DNA of 64,000 nt from Bacteroidales bacterium (GTDB lineage Bacteria > Bacteroidota > Bacteroidia > Bacteroidales > P3): positions 1-64,000 of the forward strand of contig JAFYSZ010000023.1 of assembly GCA_017559135.1 (NCBI GenBank), in the 5' to 3' direction. Every line of letters begins with the position of its first letter. Positions within the stretch are counted from its first letter, which is position 1. A program made the position numbers and the translations under genes. Below, in pieces: positions 16,720-25,563 of the stretch. The notes under the pieces were generated by a model that did no database searches, had not been told where the DNA came from, and saw only the letters and a program-made list of their open reading frames with translations.

Positions 16720-17589
16720 TTATTTCTTTATCTTTGCATCAAGAAATGTTTTCTCTGCCATATAAGAAGAACGCACCAAAGGACCGCTTTCAACGTTGTC
16801 AAATCCTAAGGACATTCCTATTTCTTTGTATTTATTGAATTGTTCCGGTGTTACATACTCTATTACAGGAATGTGTTTGTGTGTTGGTTGAAGATATTGT
16901 CCTATTGTAAGCAAGCGAACGCCTACTTTTCTTACATCTTTCATCAATTCCACTACTTCTTCTTCTGTTTCGCCTAAGCCAACCATTATTCCTGTTTTTG
17001 CAATTAAGCCATATTGTGATGCAAGTTCAAGAACTTTTAGGCTGACATCATATTTTGCTCTACTACGTGTTTGATTTGAAAGACGTTTTACTGTTTCCAT
17101 ATTATGCCCAAACACATCTGGTTTTGCATCAAATACAATTTTCAATAGATTTTCATCACCGTCAAAATCTGGTGTTAAGACTTCTATTGTTGTATTAGGA
17201 TTTAATTCTCTTGTTGCTTGAATTGTCTTTGCCCAATGACTTGCACTCTTATCTTCTAAGTCGTCTCTATCAACTGATGTTATGACACAGTGTTTTAGTT
17301 TCATAAGATTGACAGAGTTTGCTATCTTTTGTGGTTCGTTTTCATCTAATGGCATTGGCACTCCTGTCTTTGTTGCACAGAATTTGCAACTTCTTGTGCA
17401 TATATCACCAGAAATCATAAATGTTGCTGTGCCTATGCTCCAACATTGACCGATATTTGGACATTTTCCACTTGAACAAATTGTGTGGAGTTTGTTTAAC
17501 TCAACTATTTTTTTGACTTTTGGATAGTTTTCGCCTGTTTCGAGTTTAATTTTCAACCATTCTGGTTTGCGTTGAGGATTGTTGCTCAT
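16720..17589 (-). CDS. lipA: lipoyl synthase
   Basis: Radical-SAM enzyme inserting two sulfurs into octanoyl-protein to make lipoyl groups. Both iron-sulfur sites are visible: auxiliary cluster Cys in CSSGKCPNIGQCW (CxxxxCxxxxxC) and the radical-SAM CTRSCKFC. The C-terminal RSSY motif supplies the serine ligand. The length of 289 residues is typical. The start at 17589 gives the conserved RKPEWLKIKL opening and overlaps the end of rnc by 44 bp. It is the last gene of the acpP-fabF-rnc unit. lipB is not in this window. Confidence 0.96.
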   Translation of the reverse strand: MSNNPQRKPEWLKIKLETGENYPKVKKIVELNKLHTICSSGKCPNIGQCWSIGTATFMISGDICTRSCKFCATKTGVPMPLDENEPQKIANSVNLMKLKHCVITSVDRDDLEDKSASHWAKTIQATRELNPNTTIEVLTPDFDGDENLLKIVFDAKPDVFGHNMETVKRLSNQTRSRAKYDVSLKVLELASQYGLIAKTGIMVGLGETEEEVVELMKDVRKVGVRLLTIGQYLQPTHKHIPVIEYVTPEQFNKYKEIGMSLGFDNVESGPLVRSSYMAEKTFLDAKIKK

Positions 17590-18304
17590 TTTCTAAAATC
17601 TTTTTTAATGTTTTTTCCGCAGCAAGTTGTTCTGCTGCTTTGATTGAGTAGTCTTCTGCTTGCTCTTGTGGCTCTTCATCAATCAATATTTGTACTATAT
17701 AGTGCATTCGGTGATTGATTAGTTTGGATTCAACTACTTCAAAGGATATTTTTTTTCTGTTTTTTTGACACCAATCAATTATTTTACTCTTATAATTCCA
17801 TGTTGTGTTCTCTAATTCATCTATATCAAGATGTATGGAAAGTATTTTCTTGGTTAAAATTTTGTAAGTAAAGTTGTAACCTCTGTCTAAATAGATTGCT
17901 CCTACCAATGCCTCAAATGCGTCCCCGTTTACTGAGCCAAAACTTGATGAATGTGCACCTCGGTTGTATTCTATCAGGTTGCTTAATCCTATTTTTACGG
18001 AAAGTTTATTCAAAGAAGCACGACTTACTATCTTTGAACGCATTTCAGTGAGGAATCCTTCGCCTTTGAGTGGGTATTTTTTGAATAAAAATTCTCCGAC
18101 AATGGTACTGAGAACGGTGTCTCCAAGATACTCCAACCTTTCATTGTTTAACTTATTTCCTTTGCTGTCTTTAAGAGAACAAGACTTATGTACAAGGCTG
18201 AGTTTATAAATAGAAATATTCTTAGGCTTACACCCAAGAATATTTCTCAAAAATTTCAGAAGTTCTTTATCTTCTTTTTTTTTGCCTCTCTTTATAAGAA
18301 ACAT
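17546..18304 (-). CDS. rnc: ribonuclease III
   Basis: Double-strand-specific endonuclease for rRNA and mRNA processing. Signature NERLEYLGDTVLS (about 51-63) carries the first metal ligands, and GDAFEALVGAIYLDRG (about 125-140) the second. A double-stranded RNA-binding domain covers about 175-240, ending in AAEQLAAEKTLKKIL. The length of 252 residues is normal. It starts 3 bp after fabF, in the acpP-fabF-rnc order common in this phylum. Confidence 0.96.
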   Translation of the reverse strand: MFLIKRGKKKEDKELLKFLRNILGCKPKNISIYKLSLVHKSCSLKDSKGNKLNNERLEYLGDTVLSTIVGEFLFKKYPLKGEGFLTEMRSKIVSRASLNKLSVKIGLSNLIEYNRGAHSSSFGSVNGDAFEALVGAIYLDRGYNFTYKILTKKILSIHLDIDELENTTWNYKSKIIDWCQKNRKKISFEVVESKLINHRMHYIVQILIDEEPQEQAEDYSIKAAEQLAAEKTLKKILENEQQSSTQTRMVEN

Positions 18305-18307
18305 TTT

Positions 18308-19549
18308 TTATTCGTATTTCTTAAACGCAAGACATGCATTGTGTCCGCCGAATCCGAATGTGTTACTTAAAGCTCCTTTTATTTCTCTCTTTTGTGCTTT
18401 TCCAAATGTAAAATTCAATTGAGGAATTTCAGGATCATCAGTAAAGTGATTTATTGTTGGAGGAACAATACCATTATGCACTGCTAACACAGTTGCAATC
18501 GCTTCTATCGCACCGGCAGCTCCTAATAAGTGTCCTGTCATGCTCTTTGTAGAGTTGATATTTATGTTCTTAGCGTGTTCTCCAAATAATTTTTCAATCG
18601 CACTTATTTCCGCAATGTCTCCAAGTGGCGTTGAAGTTCCGTGAGTGTTTATGTGGTGAATATCTTCTAAGGCAAGGTTTGCTTCTCTCAAAGCTTCTTT
18701 CATCGCATTCATTGCTCCTCGTCCTTCTGGGTGAGGTGCGGTCATGTGATGTGCGTCAGCAGTAAGTCCTGCTCCGCAAATCTCTGCATATATCTTTGCT
18801 CCACGTGCTATTGCGTGATCATAACTTTCTAAAATCAATGCTCCTGCCCCTTCTCCTAAGACAAAACCATCTCTATCTTTGTCAAAAGGACGTGAAGCTG
18901 TTGCTGGGTCATCGTTTCTTTGAGAAATAGCGTGCATAGAGCTAAATCCGCCAACTCCTGCCTCAGAAATAGCAGCTTCGCTACCTCCACAAACCATTAC
19001 ATCTGCCTTTCCTGTCTTTATATACATAAAAGCATCTGCAATTGCATTAGCAGAAGAAGCACAAGCAGAAACTGTTGCAAAGTTAGGTCCTCTTAAATCA
19101 TATTTTATTGAGATATGACCAGCACAAATATCCGCAATCATCTTTGGAATAAAGAATGGGCTGAATCTTAACGCGCCATCTCCTTTTGCAAAGGACATTA
19201 TTTCTTCTTGAAAAGTGATTATACCACCAATTCCAGAAGCCCAAATAACACCTGCTCTATCTTTATCAAGATTTTCTAAGTTAATTCCAGAATCAAGCAT
19301 CGCTTGGTCAGCAGCAACTATGCCATATTGAGCAAATTTATCGTATTTTCTTATTTCTTTTCTGTCGAAAAACTGATTGCCATCGAAGTTTTTCAATTCA
19401 CAAGCAAACTGTGTTTTAGCTTGTGAAGCATCAAAATGAGTTATAGGGGCAGCTCCACTTACTCCATTAATAAGTCCATTCCAATATTCTTCAATATTGT
19501 TTCCTATTGGAGTAAGTGCACCTAACCCTGTAACAACAACGCGTTTCAT
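18308..19549 (-). CDS. fabF: 3-oxoacyl-[acyl-carrier-protein] synthase II
   Basis: Condensing enzyme of fatty-acid elongation. The catalytic triad is present: Cys in VSACASSAN, His in NTHGTSTPLGD and His in TGHLLGAAGA. A GFGGHN motif closes the protein. I start at MKRVVVTGLG (19549); ATG 19555 is equally possible. The frame is open to 19612, but that would overlap acpP. It follows acpP directly, so carrier and condensing enzyme are co-expressed. Confidence 0.97.
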   Translation of the reverse strand: MKRVVVTGLGALTPIGNNIEEYWNGLINGVSGAAPITHFDASQAKTQFACELKNFDGNQFFDRKEIRKYDKFAQYGIVAADQAMLDSGINLENLDKDRAGVIWASGIGGIITFQEEIMSFAKGDGALRFSPFFIPKMIADICAGHISIKYDLRGPNFATVSACASSANAIADAFMYIKTGKADVMVCGGSEAAISEAGVGGFSSMHAISQRNDDPATASRPFDKDRDGFVLGEGAGALILESYDHAIARGAKIYAEICGAGLTADAHHMTAPHPEGRGAMNAMKEALREANLALEDIHHINTHGTSTPLGDIAEISAIEKLFGEHAKNININSTKSMTGHLLGAAGAIEAIATVLAVHNGIVPPTINHFTDDPEIPQLNFTFGKAQKREIKGALSNTFGFGGHNACLAFKKYE

Positions 19550-19571
19550 TTCCATAATAAATGAAATGAAA

Positions 19572-19808
19572 TTATTTAGCGTTGTTTTCGATGTATGTGA
19601 TAGCATCACCAACAGTTGCTATCTTTTCAGCTTGATCGTCTGGTATAGAAATATTAAATTCTTTTTCTAATTCCATGATCAATTCTACAGTGTCTAATGA
19701 ATCAGCCCCTAAATCACTTGTAAAGTTTGCCTCAGGAGTAACTTGACTTTCTTCTACACCTAGCTTATCAACTACGATAGCTATCACTTTTGTTGCAATT
19801 TCAGACAT
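19572..19808 (-). CDS. acpP: acyl carrier protein
   Basis: Small acidic carrier of fatty-acid intermediates. The phosphopantetheine attachment serine sits in [12 protein letters not shown], and the protein ends [13 protein letters not shown]. From ATG 19808 it is 78 residues, the normal length; the frame is open further upstream to 19871 but that would add an unrelated 21-residue tail. First gene of the acpP-fabF-rnc-lipA unit. I find no full TAnnTTTG box upstream, only a TATTTTGC-like one. Confidence 0.97.
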   Translation of the reverse strand: MSEIATKVIAIVVDKLGVEESQVTPEANFTSDLGADSLDTVELIMELEKEFNISIPDDQAEKIATVGDAITYIENNAK

Positions 19809-19987
19809 ATCTATTAAGTTTTTATAATTAAACCGATTTGCAAAATAACAAAAAAAACTGCAATTGGACAAACAATCAAAGAGAAATGATAAGACTATTT
19901 AATCTAATGATTTGAAATTTAATGCTTTAATATCAAAGACTTTTTAACTAAAAAACAAAGAAAAATAATGTTTTATTTAAAAAATCT

Positions 19988-19995
19988 TATCTTTG
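19988..19995 (+). promoter_or_regulatory. -7 promoter box of purN
   Basis: TATCTTTG followed by C, 30 bp before ATG 20026. It rules out the TTG start at 19993. Confidence 0.7.
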
Positions 19996-20025
19996 CAAGC
20001 GAAAAAAATCAATATATTACATAAA

Positions 20026-20592
20026 ATGAAAAGAATAGCCGTGTTTGCTTCTGGTAGTGGAACGAATTTCCAACAGATATGCGAGTATTTCAATGAAAAA
20101 AACAAAGATATAAAAATAGAATTGCTCATTGTTAATAAAAAAAACGCCTATGTGCTTGAACGTGCTAAGCAATTAAATGTAAAAAGTCAATACTTCAACA
20201 GAGAGGATTTTTATTCTAGCGATAGGGTTGTAGAATGTCTTAAAGAAAATCAAATAGATTTTATCGTATTAGCTGGATTTCTTTGGCTAATTCCTAATAA
20301 TATATTAAAGAAATACCCAAATAAAATAATAAATATACACCCTGCTCTTTTACCTAACTATGGTGGCAAAGGAATGCACGGACATCACGTTCACGAAGCT
20401 GTAATTGCTGCAAAAGAACCAGAATCCGGAATTACTATTCATTATGTTAATGAACATTATGATGAAGGGAATATTATTTTTCAAGCAAAATGCTCAATCA
20501 CTCCCGAAGATACTGCCGATAGTTTGGCAGAAAAAATCCATTTATTGGAAAAAGAACATTTTCCAAAGGTAATTGACGATTTGCTTTCTTAG
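20026..20592 (+). CDS. purN: phosphoribosylglycinamide formyltransferase
   Basis: Transfers a formyl group from 10-formyl-THF to GAR in purine synthesis. Seen: FASGSGTNFQ, LAGFLWLIP, the catalytic region NIHPALLPNYGGKGMHGHHVH with the essential Asn and His, and HYVNEHYDEGNIIFQ with the catalytic Asp. Length 188 residues from ATG 20026. The gene ends one base before the convergent barrel gene and I see no terminator between them. Confidence 0.96.
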   Translation: MKRIAVFASGSGTNFQQICEYFNEKNKDIKIELLIVNKKNAYVLERAKQLNVKSQYFNREDFYSSDRVVECLKENQIDFIVLAGFLWLIPNNILKKYPNKIINIHPALLPNYGGKGMHGHHVHEAVIAAKEPESGITIHYVNEHYDEGNIIFQAKCSITPEDTADSLAEKIHLLEKEHFPKVIDDLLS

Positions 20593-20593
20593 A

Positions 20594-22294
20594 TTAGATT
20601 TTACCAAAACTATAACTAATTCCAAATTTTGCGAATACGCCTTTGTATTTATTGGAATTGAAAGAATTGAAGCACGGATTTATAATTTCAAATTCGTGCT
20701 TTTTTAGATTAAATACATCTTCTAAATCTAAAAATAATGATAATCTATCGTCTAAAAGTTTAGTTTTTATTCCTAAGTCTATGCTATAATTTTCTTTTTG
20801 TTTGTAAAACAATCTTGAAATAGGAGAAGAATAGTTTGCAGAGGCGTAAACTTCAATGTTTTTAAAGATTTGTCTCCATATTTTTAGATTCAAAAAATAG
20901 GAAGTACTGATTTTGGAATATAAACCTGTTTTTGGATAATCTATCTCGTAGTAATACCTATATACATTAGCGAAAAGATTTGCATTAAATAGGTTTCCAA
21001 CTTTAAAACTTGCGTTTGCGTCAATTCCATACTTATAAGAGGTTTTTAAATTGTATGGCATAGAATAAGAAATCACATATTTATAATAATCATCAAGTTT
21101 AAAATCTGTTGCATAGTCTATTTCATTCTCTGAATATTTATAATATGTATTCAAAGTCAAAGAAAGAGAGTTCGCAAACGACTTTTGCCAACCTGCAATC
21201 AAAGAATGAGTTTTTGAAGGTTTAAGATTGCGATTACCAATCATAAATTTATCGCCTAAATAGAGTTTATGGTTCGTAATATCTCTTACACTTGGAGTGG
21301 TTACACGAAGATTATAATCAAGTTTAAAGTCATTGCCTGATTTGTTCTTGTAATTCAAAGAAATAGAAGGTTCAAATGTTGATACAAAATAGGAAGTATC
21401 GTCAGGATTATAATAATTTTCATAAGTAAATGCTTCTTTTCTCAAATTCCAATCAAAATCTGCTTTTACAACTAAGCGATTAAAGGTATGAATCCAATCA
21501 AAAGAAAAAAGCATTCCCCTATTCCTATAATTATATAGGTAAGAAAAAGCACTGTCTTTAATATTATAGATTGAATTTAGTGAGTCATAATAATTGTAAT
21601 CGGCGTTTTTATTTTGCCAATCATTGTTTAACCTCACTCCTAATAAGACTTTGCAATTATCATCATAAGCAATATTGTAAAAAGCGTTTAATGCAATTGT
21701 ATTTTCCTTTGATGTAGAAAAATCAAGACCGTTAAAATTCCTATAAGTCTGCGTTGGATTATCATAAATCCTCAGATTGTTTCCCTCACTTAAAGAATTA
21801 GAGAAATTTCCGTCCACTGCTATTGCAAGAATACGTCCTTTCTTGTCGAAATTATAGGAATAACAAGCCGAAAACTGTGAAATACTGCTTTCAATCTTAT
21901 AATAATCTTCTGCTTTATAAGCACTTATTTCTCTGTTTGATTGAATCGAATCTACTCTTCCTTGATTGGTAAAAAGGTTATTTTGATTTTTTAGTTGAAA
22001 TTGAGAAAAATAAAATGAGAAAGTGTTTTTGCGATTGATTTTATAAAGCAAATCCAAATTTAATTTACCACTATATTCCTTTGTTTCACCGTTTGTGCTG
22101 AGTTTTTCACTGAAAACACTATCCTTTCCATCACTTAATGCTGTTGAAAAAGTATTTCCATTATCTTTTCTCTGAGAATAACTTCCCTCAAAGCCTAATT
22201 TTAAATATAGTTTCTCGCTTTGTTGAGCATAAGACAAGGATTGAGAAATTAAAATCAAGATAAAAACAAAAGAAATGAAACGTTTTACAACCAT
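20594..22294 (-). CDS. outer-membrane beta-barrel protein (TonB-receptor-barrel-like)
   Basis: A signal peptide (MVVKRFISFVFILILISQSL, cut near SYAQ) is followed by about 540 residues of alternating beta strands rich in Tyr, Phe and Asn, ending FGISYSFGKI. It resembles the barrel part of Bacteroidota TonB-dependent receptors (the OMP_b-brl_3 type) but lacks a plug domain and TonB box. I start at 22294 because the promoter box at 22323-22330 lies downstream of the earlier ATG at 22366. Substrate unknown. Confidence 0.78.
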   Translation of the reverse strand: MVVKRFISFVFILILISQSLSYAQQSEKLYLKLGFEGSYSQRKDNGNTFSTALSDGKDSVFSEKLSTNGETKEYSGKLNLDLLYKINRKNTFSFYFSQFQLKNQNNLFTNQGRVDSIQSNREISAYKAEDYYKIESSISQFSACYSYNFDKKGRILAIAVDGNFSNSLSEGNNLRIYDNPTQTYRNFNGLDFSTSKENTIALNAFYNIAYDDNCKVLLGVRLNNDWQNKNADYNYYDSLNSIYNIKDSAFSYLYNYRNRGMLFSFDWIHTFNRLVVKADFDWNLRKEAFTYENYYNPDDTSYFVSTFEPSISLNYKNKSGNDFKLDYNLRVTTPSVRDITNHKLYLGDKFMIGNRNLKPSKTHSLIAGWQKSFANSLSLTLNTYYKYSENEIDYATDFKLDDYYKYVISYSMPYNLKTSYKYGIDANASFKVGNLFNANLFANVYRYYYEIDYPKTGLYSKISTSYFLNLKIWRQIFKNIEVYASANYSSPISRLFYKQKENYSIDLGIKTKLLDDRLSLFLDLEDVFNLKKHEFEIINPCFNSFNSNKYKGVFAKFGISYSFGKI

Positions 22295-22322
22295 AAATTC
22301 AATATAATTATATAATGTCATG

Positions 22323-22330
22323 CAAAGATA
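22323..22330 (-). promoter_or_regulatory. -7 promoter box of the barrel gene
   Basis: Minus-strand TATCTTTG followed by C, 28 bp before the start at 22294. It faces away from the repeat array. Confidence 0.7.
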
Positions 22331-22373
22331 ATTTTTTTTGAGGATAAAAAATAAAGAAATTAGCAAAAGTTAT

Positions 22374-22483
22374 TATTTTATCTTATTCGTAATACTATTT
22401 TATCTTGTTCGTAATACTATTTTATCGTATTCGTACTACTATTTTATTGCGTTCGTACTACTATTTTATCGTGATTGTAATCT
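22374..22483. repeat. five tandem 22-bp repeats between divergent promoters
   Basis: Five contiguous units of exactly 22 bp start at 22374, 22396, 22418, 22440 and 22462. The consensus begins TATTTTATC and contains TTCGTA in four of five units. Units 1 and 2 differ by one base and later units diverge more. There are no unrelated spacers, so it is not CRISPR. The period is close to two DNA turns, which would place a bound protein on one face. It sits between the barrel and buk promoters. Confidence 0.92.
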
Positions 22484-22522
22484 TATTATATTAATTAAAC
22501 GTTAAATTATTTCTTCGTTTTA

Positions 22523-22554
22523 TTTTTGCGTTTAAAACTTTCTTTTTATATTTG
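22523..22554 (+). promoter_or_regulatory. promoter of butyrate kinase gene
   Basis: TTTTTG at 22523-22528 as -33 and TATATTTG at 22547-22554 as -7, with C following, 39 bp before the ATG. An overlapping second -7 candidate, TATTTTTG, lies at 22521-22528. Confidence 0.65.
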
Positions 22555-22593
22555 CACAAAGAAGATAAATAAAAAATAAATATTATTTAAGAC

Positions 22594-23673
22594 ATGAGCA
22601 ACAAACAATTAATTTTAGCAATAAACCCAGGCTCTACTTCTACGAAAGTAGCGGTTTATGACGGCGAAACACAATTGTTCGTTAAGAACATAAAACACTC
22701 AGCCGAAGAAATAGGAAAATTTGCACGCATTGCAGATCAATATGAATTTAGAAAATCTTTAATTCTTGAAGAAATAGCAACCGCAGGCTATGACTTAAAT
22801 GAATTTAAAGTAATAGTAGGAAGAGGAGGTTTAGTAAAACCAATTTCTTCTGGTGTTTGGGCTGTAAATGAAGCAATGATAGAAGATTTAAAGAAAGGAG
22901 TATCAGGAGAACACGCTTGCAACTTAGGAGGACTTATAGCAAACGACATAGCAAGTGGCTTAAACAACGTGCCAGCCATTATTGCAGACCCTGTTGTTGT
23001 TGATGAAATGGAACCATTGGCAAGAATAAGCGGACATCCTAAATTCCCACGCCGTTCAATCTTCCACGCATTGAACCAAAAAGCAATTGCAAGAAAATAT
23101 GCAAAAGACCACAACCAAAAATACGAAGACTTAAACCTTATTATAGTACACTTGGGAGGTGGAGTTTCAGTTGGAGTTCACAAAAAAGGCTTAGTAATTG
23201 ACGTAAACCAAGCATTAGATGGCGAAGGTCCTTTCTCACCAGAAAGAACAGGTTCTTTACCTGTGAATGAAGTAGTAAACGCATGTTTTAGCGGCGAATA
23301 CACAAAAGAACAAATTAAGAAAATGATTGTAGGCAATGGAGGATATGTAGCATACTTAGGAACAAATGACGCATACACCGTTGAAGTAAAAGCAAAAGAA
23401 GGAAACGAAGAATACGCCTTTATTCAATCAGCTATGGCTTATCAAGTAGCAAAAGAAATTGGTGCAGCAGCAACCGTTTTAAATGGAAAAGTAGACGCAA
23501 TCGTGCTTACAGGAGGAATTGCTTACGGAAAACCTTTTGATGAAGAAGTAATAGAAAGAGTAAAATTCATTGCACCAGTAGAAATCTATGCAGGAGAAGA
23601 TGAAATGGGTGCATTAGCAATGAACGCAACTATGTTCTTAAACAAAGAAATAGAATGCAAAGAATATAAATAA
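22594..23673 (+). CDS. buk: butyrate kinase
   Basis: Acetokinase-family enzyme converting butyryl phosphate and ADP to butyrate and ATP. Seen: LAINPGSTSTKVAVYDG (phosphate 1), VGRGGLVKPI, HLGGGVSVGVHK (phosphate 2), DGEGPFSPERTGSLP, and VLTGGIAYGKPF (adenosine). The length of 359 residues is normal. The usual partner phosphotransbutyrylase (ptb) is not adjacent. A branched-chain fatty acid kinase role is possible. It is monocistronic, with its own promoter next to the repeat array and a strong terminator. Confidence 0.93.
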   Translation: MSNKQLILAINPGSTSTKVAVYDGETQLFVKNIKHSAEEIGKFARIADQYEFRKSLILEEIATAGYDLNEFKVIVGRGGLVKPISSGVWAVNEAMIEDLKKGVSGEHACNLGGLIANDIASGLNNVPAIIADPVVVDEMEPLARISGHPKFPRRSIFHALNQKAIARKYAKDHNQKYEDLNLIIVHLGGGVSVGVHKKGLVIDVNQALDGEGPFSPERTGSLPVNEVVNACFSGEYTKEQIKKMIVGNGGYVAYLGTNDAYTVEVKAKEGNEEYAFIQSAMAYQVAKEIGAAATVLNGKVDAIVLTGGIAYGKPFDEEVIERVKFIAPVEIYAGEDEMGALAMNATMFLNKEIECKEYK

Positions 23674-23695
23674 GAAAAAACTTATTAAATAACAG

Positions 23696-23732
23696 AGAGG
23701 AAAGATTCTTTTAGAGTCTTTCCTCTTTTTTT
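23696..23732 (+). terminator. terminator after buk
   Basis: Stem 23696-23708 with 23714-23726 (AGAGGAAAGATTC arm, one wobble), five-base loop, long T-run. Confidence 0.88.
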
Positions 23733-23787
23733 TGAACCATTGCGACTTTTTTTTGTTTTAAATAGAAATAAAAAACACAATGGTATT

Positions 23788-24468
23788 ATGAAAAAGACAG
23801 CATTATTTTTAATCATTTCTTTATTTGCAACAAACATATCCTTATTTGCACAAAAAAAAGTAAAACAATCAGGCTTTGTTTCAACAGCAGGATTTACTAT
23901 GGGCTTTTTTAGTAATTTTGAAGACTTGAATGCCACTATCAAAACCTACTATCCTGAATACAAAGAGTTCAATCCTATTATGCAAACAGGCTTTACTCTT
24001 GGTTTTGGTTACTATTGGAACAACAGATTCAGTATTTTGACAGAAAGTTTTGCCTCATCAGCCCCTTCGGTAAGCGTTCACGAAGATCAATATGCGGAAT
24101 TAAGAAGTTATGGCAGCAAAATAGAAATTTCTTACGTATTTTATAGGGTAAAAAACTTTGATTTTGAGTTTTCCGTTGGCATTGGAGGACAATATAATAG
24201 CTTTTTACACACTATAAAAAATGAAAGAGAAGAGTATAAACCTAACTTAGCACTCAATTCTATGAATACGATTGTACCTATTGGCTTAACTTGGTGGATA
24301 TATAAAGATGGCATAGCAGGTATTGGCGAAAGAGCTGTTGGAATCAACCTTGACTACAATTTTATCGCACATAAAGGTATCACAGCCGTAACAGGATTTA
24401 CAGAAAAAGCACATTACCCTAACATTTCAAGCAATAACCTTTGGCTAAGTATTGTTCTCAAAATGTAA
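23788..24468 (+). CDS. outer-membrane beta-barrel protein
   Basis: Signal peptide (MKKTALFLIISLFATNISLFAQ) followed by about 200 residues of barrel-like strands with aromatic girdles, ending LWLSIVLKM. No recognisable ligand-binding motif. The frame is open to a TTG at 23740, but ATG 23788 gives the signal peptide directly. thiL follows after 44 bp with a separate promoter. Function unknown. Confidence 0.75.
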   Translation: MKKTALFLIISLFATNISLFAQKKVKQSGFVSTAGFTMGFFSNFEDLNATIKTYYPEYKEFNPIMQTGFTLGFGYYWNNRFSILTESFASSAPSVSVHEDQYAELRSYGSKIEISYVFYRVKNFDFEFSVGIGGQYNSFLHTIKNEREEYKPNLALNSMNTIVPIGLTWWIYKDGIAGIGERAVGINLDYNFIAHKGITAVTGFTEKAHYPNISSNNLWLSIVLKM

Positions 24469-24476
24469 ATTATTCA

Positions 24477-24503
24477 TATATTTGCACTTTTAATGCAAAT
24501 ATA
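24477..24503 (+). promoter_or_regulatory. thiL promoter overlapped by an inverted repeat
   Basis: The -7 box TATATTTG (24477-24484) is itself one arm of an inverted repeat, TATATTTGCA at 24477-24486 with TGCAAATATA at 24494-24503. Either an operator or a hairpin at the 5' end of the thiL mRNA. No T-run follows, so termination is unlikely. Confidence 0.5.
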
Positions 24504-24512
24504 TATTGTTAA

Positions 24513-25562
24513 ATGAACGATAGAACAGAATTAGAAAGTTTGGGAGAATTTGGTCTAATAGATAGACTTACCCCTAAGGAAAAAAGAAAAATAAAAAATA
24601 GCAGTACTATATTATCTATTGGAGATGACGCTGCTTGTTTAGAGTATAAAGACAAAATAGTTTTAGTTTCTACCGATATAATGACAGAAGGAGTGCATTT
24701 CGATATGGTTTACACTCCTTTAAAGCATTTAGGATATAAGGCATGCGTGGTTAATTTTTCTGATATTTACGCAATGAATGCTCGTCCTAAGCAAATAACA
24801 ATTTCATTAGCCGTTAGCAATAGGTATAGCGTTGAAGCATTAGAAGAATTGTATGCCGGAATTTATCTTGCTTGCGAAAAATATGGCGTAGATGTCGTTG
24901 GAGGAGACACAACAAGCTCTTCGGCAGGAATGTTTCTATCAATTACTGTTATAGGCGAAGGAGAAAAAGAAAAAATTGTAAAAAGAAACGGAGCAAAGCC
25001 TTATGATCTTTTGTGCGTAACGGGAGATTTAGGTGCTGCTTACGCTGGTTTATTGGTATTACAAAGAGAAAAAGCCGCTTTTTTGGTCAATCCTAATTCT
25101 CAACCTCAATTAAAAGATTACGAATATGAGGTTGGTCGTCAATTAAAACCTGAGGCAAAGAAAAAAATCATAGACTTTTTTGAACAAGAAGGCATTATTC
25201 CTACTTCAATGATAGATATTTCTGACGGACTCGCCTCAGAGACATTGCATATCTGCAAACAGTCTGAGGTAGGTTGCGAAATATATTTAGAAAAACTTCC
25301 TATTGATTATAGAACTTCAAGAACATTTGAAGAATTTAAAATTTTGGCAGATACGGGAGCCTTAAACGGTGGCGAAGACTATGAATTGCTTTTTACAATC
25401 AATCAAAAAGATTACGAAAAGATACAAAAAAACGAGAATATTCACGTTATAGGTCATATAACTGATAAATCATTAGGCTGTCAGTTGGTTACACCTCAAA
25501 ATACTACAATAGAATTGAAAGCACAAGGCTGGAATCATTACGAAAATAAAGAAGAAAATTAA
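24513..25562 (+). CDS. thiL: thiamine-monophosphate kinase
   Basis: Phosphorylates thiamine monophosphate to the active diphosphate. Opening ELESLGEFGLIDRL, metal and ATP ligands in SIGDDAACLEY and STDIMTEGVHFD, then NFSDIYAMNARPK, VGGDTTSS, and DISDGLASE. The length of 349 residues is normal. The HAD gene begins one base after its stop and a divIC-like gene overlaps that, so the three form one operon. No thiamine riboswitch is seen upstream. Confidence 0.96.
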   Translation: MNDRTELESLGEFGLIDRLTPKEKRKIKNSSTILSIGDDAACLEYKDKIVLVSTDIMTEGVHFDMVYTPLKHLGYKACVVNFSDIYAMNARPKQITISLAVSNRYSVEALEELYAGIYLACEKYGVDVVGGDTTSSSAGMFLSITVIGEGEKEKIVKRNGAKPYDLLCVTGDLGAAYAGLLVLQREKAAFLVNPNSQPQLKDYEYEVGRQLKPEAKKKIIDFFEQEGIIPTSMIDISDGLASETLHICKQSEVGCEIYLEKLPIDYRTSRTFEEFKILADTGALNGGEDYELLFTINQKDYEKIQKNENIHVIGHITDKSLGCQLVTPQNTTIELKAQGWNHYENKEEN

Positions 25563-25563
25563 G

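Noticed and set aside
22374..22483. CRISPR array
   Set aside because: Units are contiguous with no spacers of unique sequence, and no cas genes are near.
24477..24503. Terminator of the barrel gene upstream of thiL
   Set aside because: No T-run follows the inverted repeat and the left arm is a promoter box.
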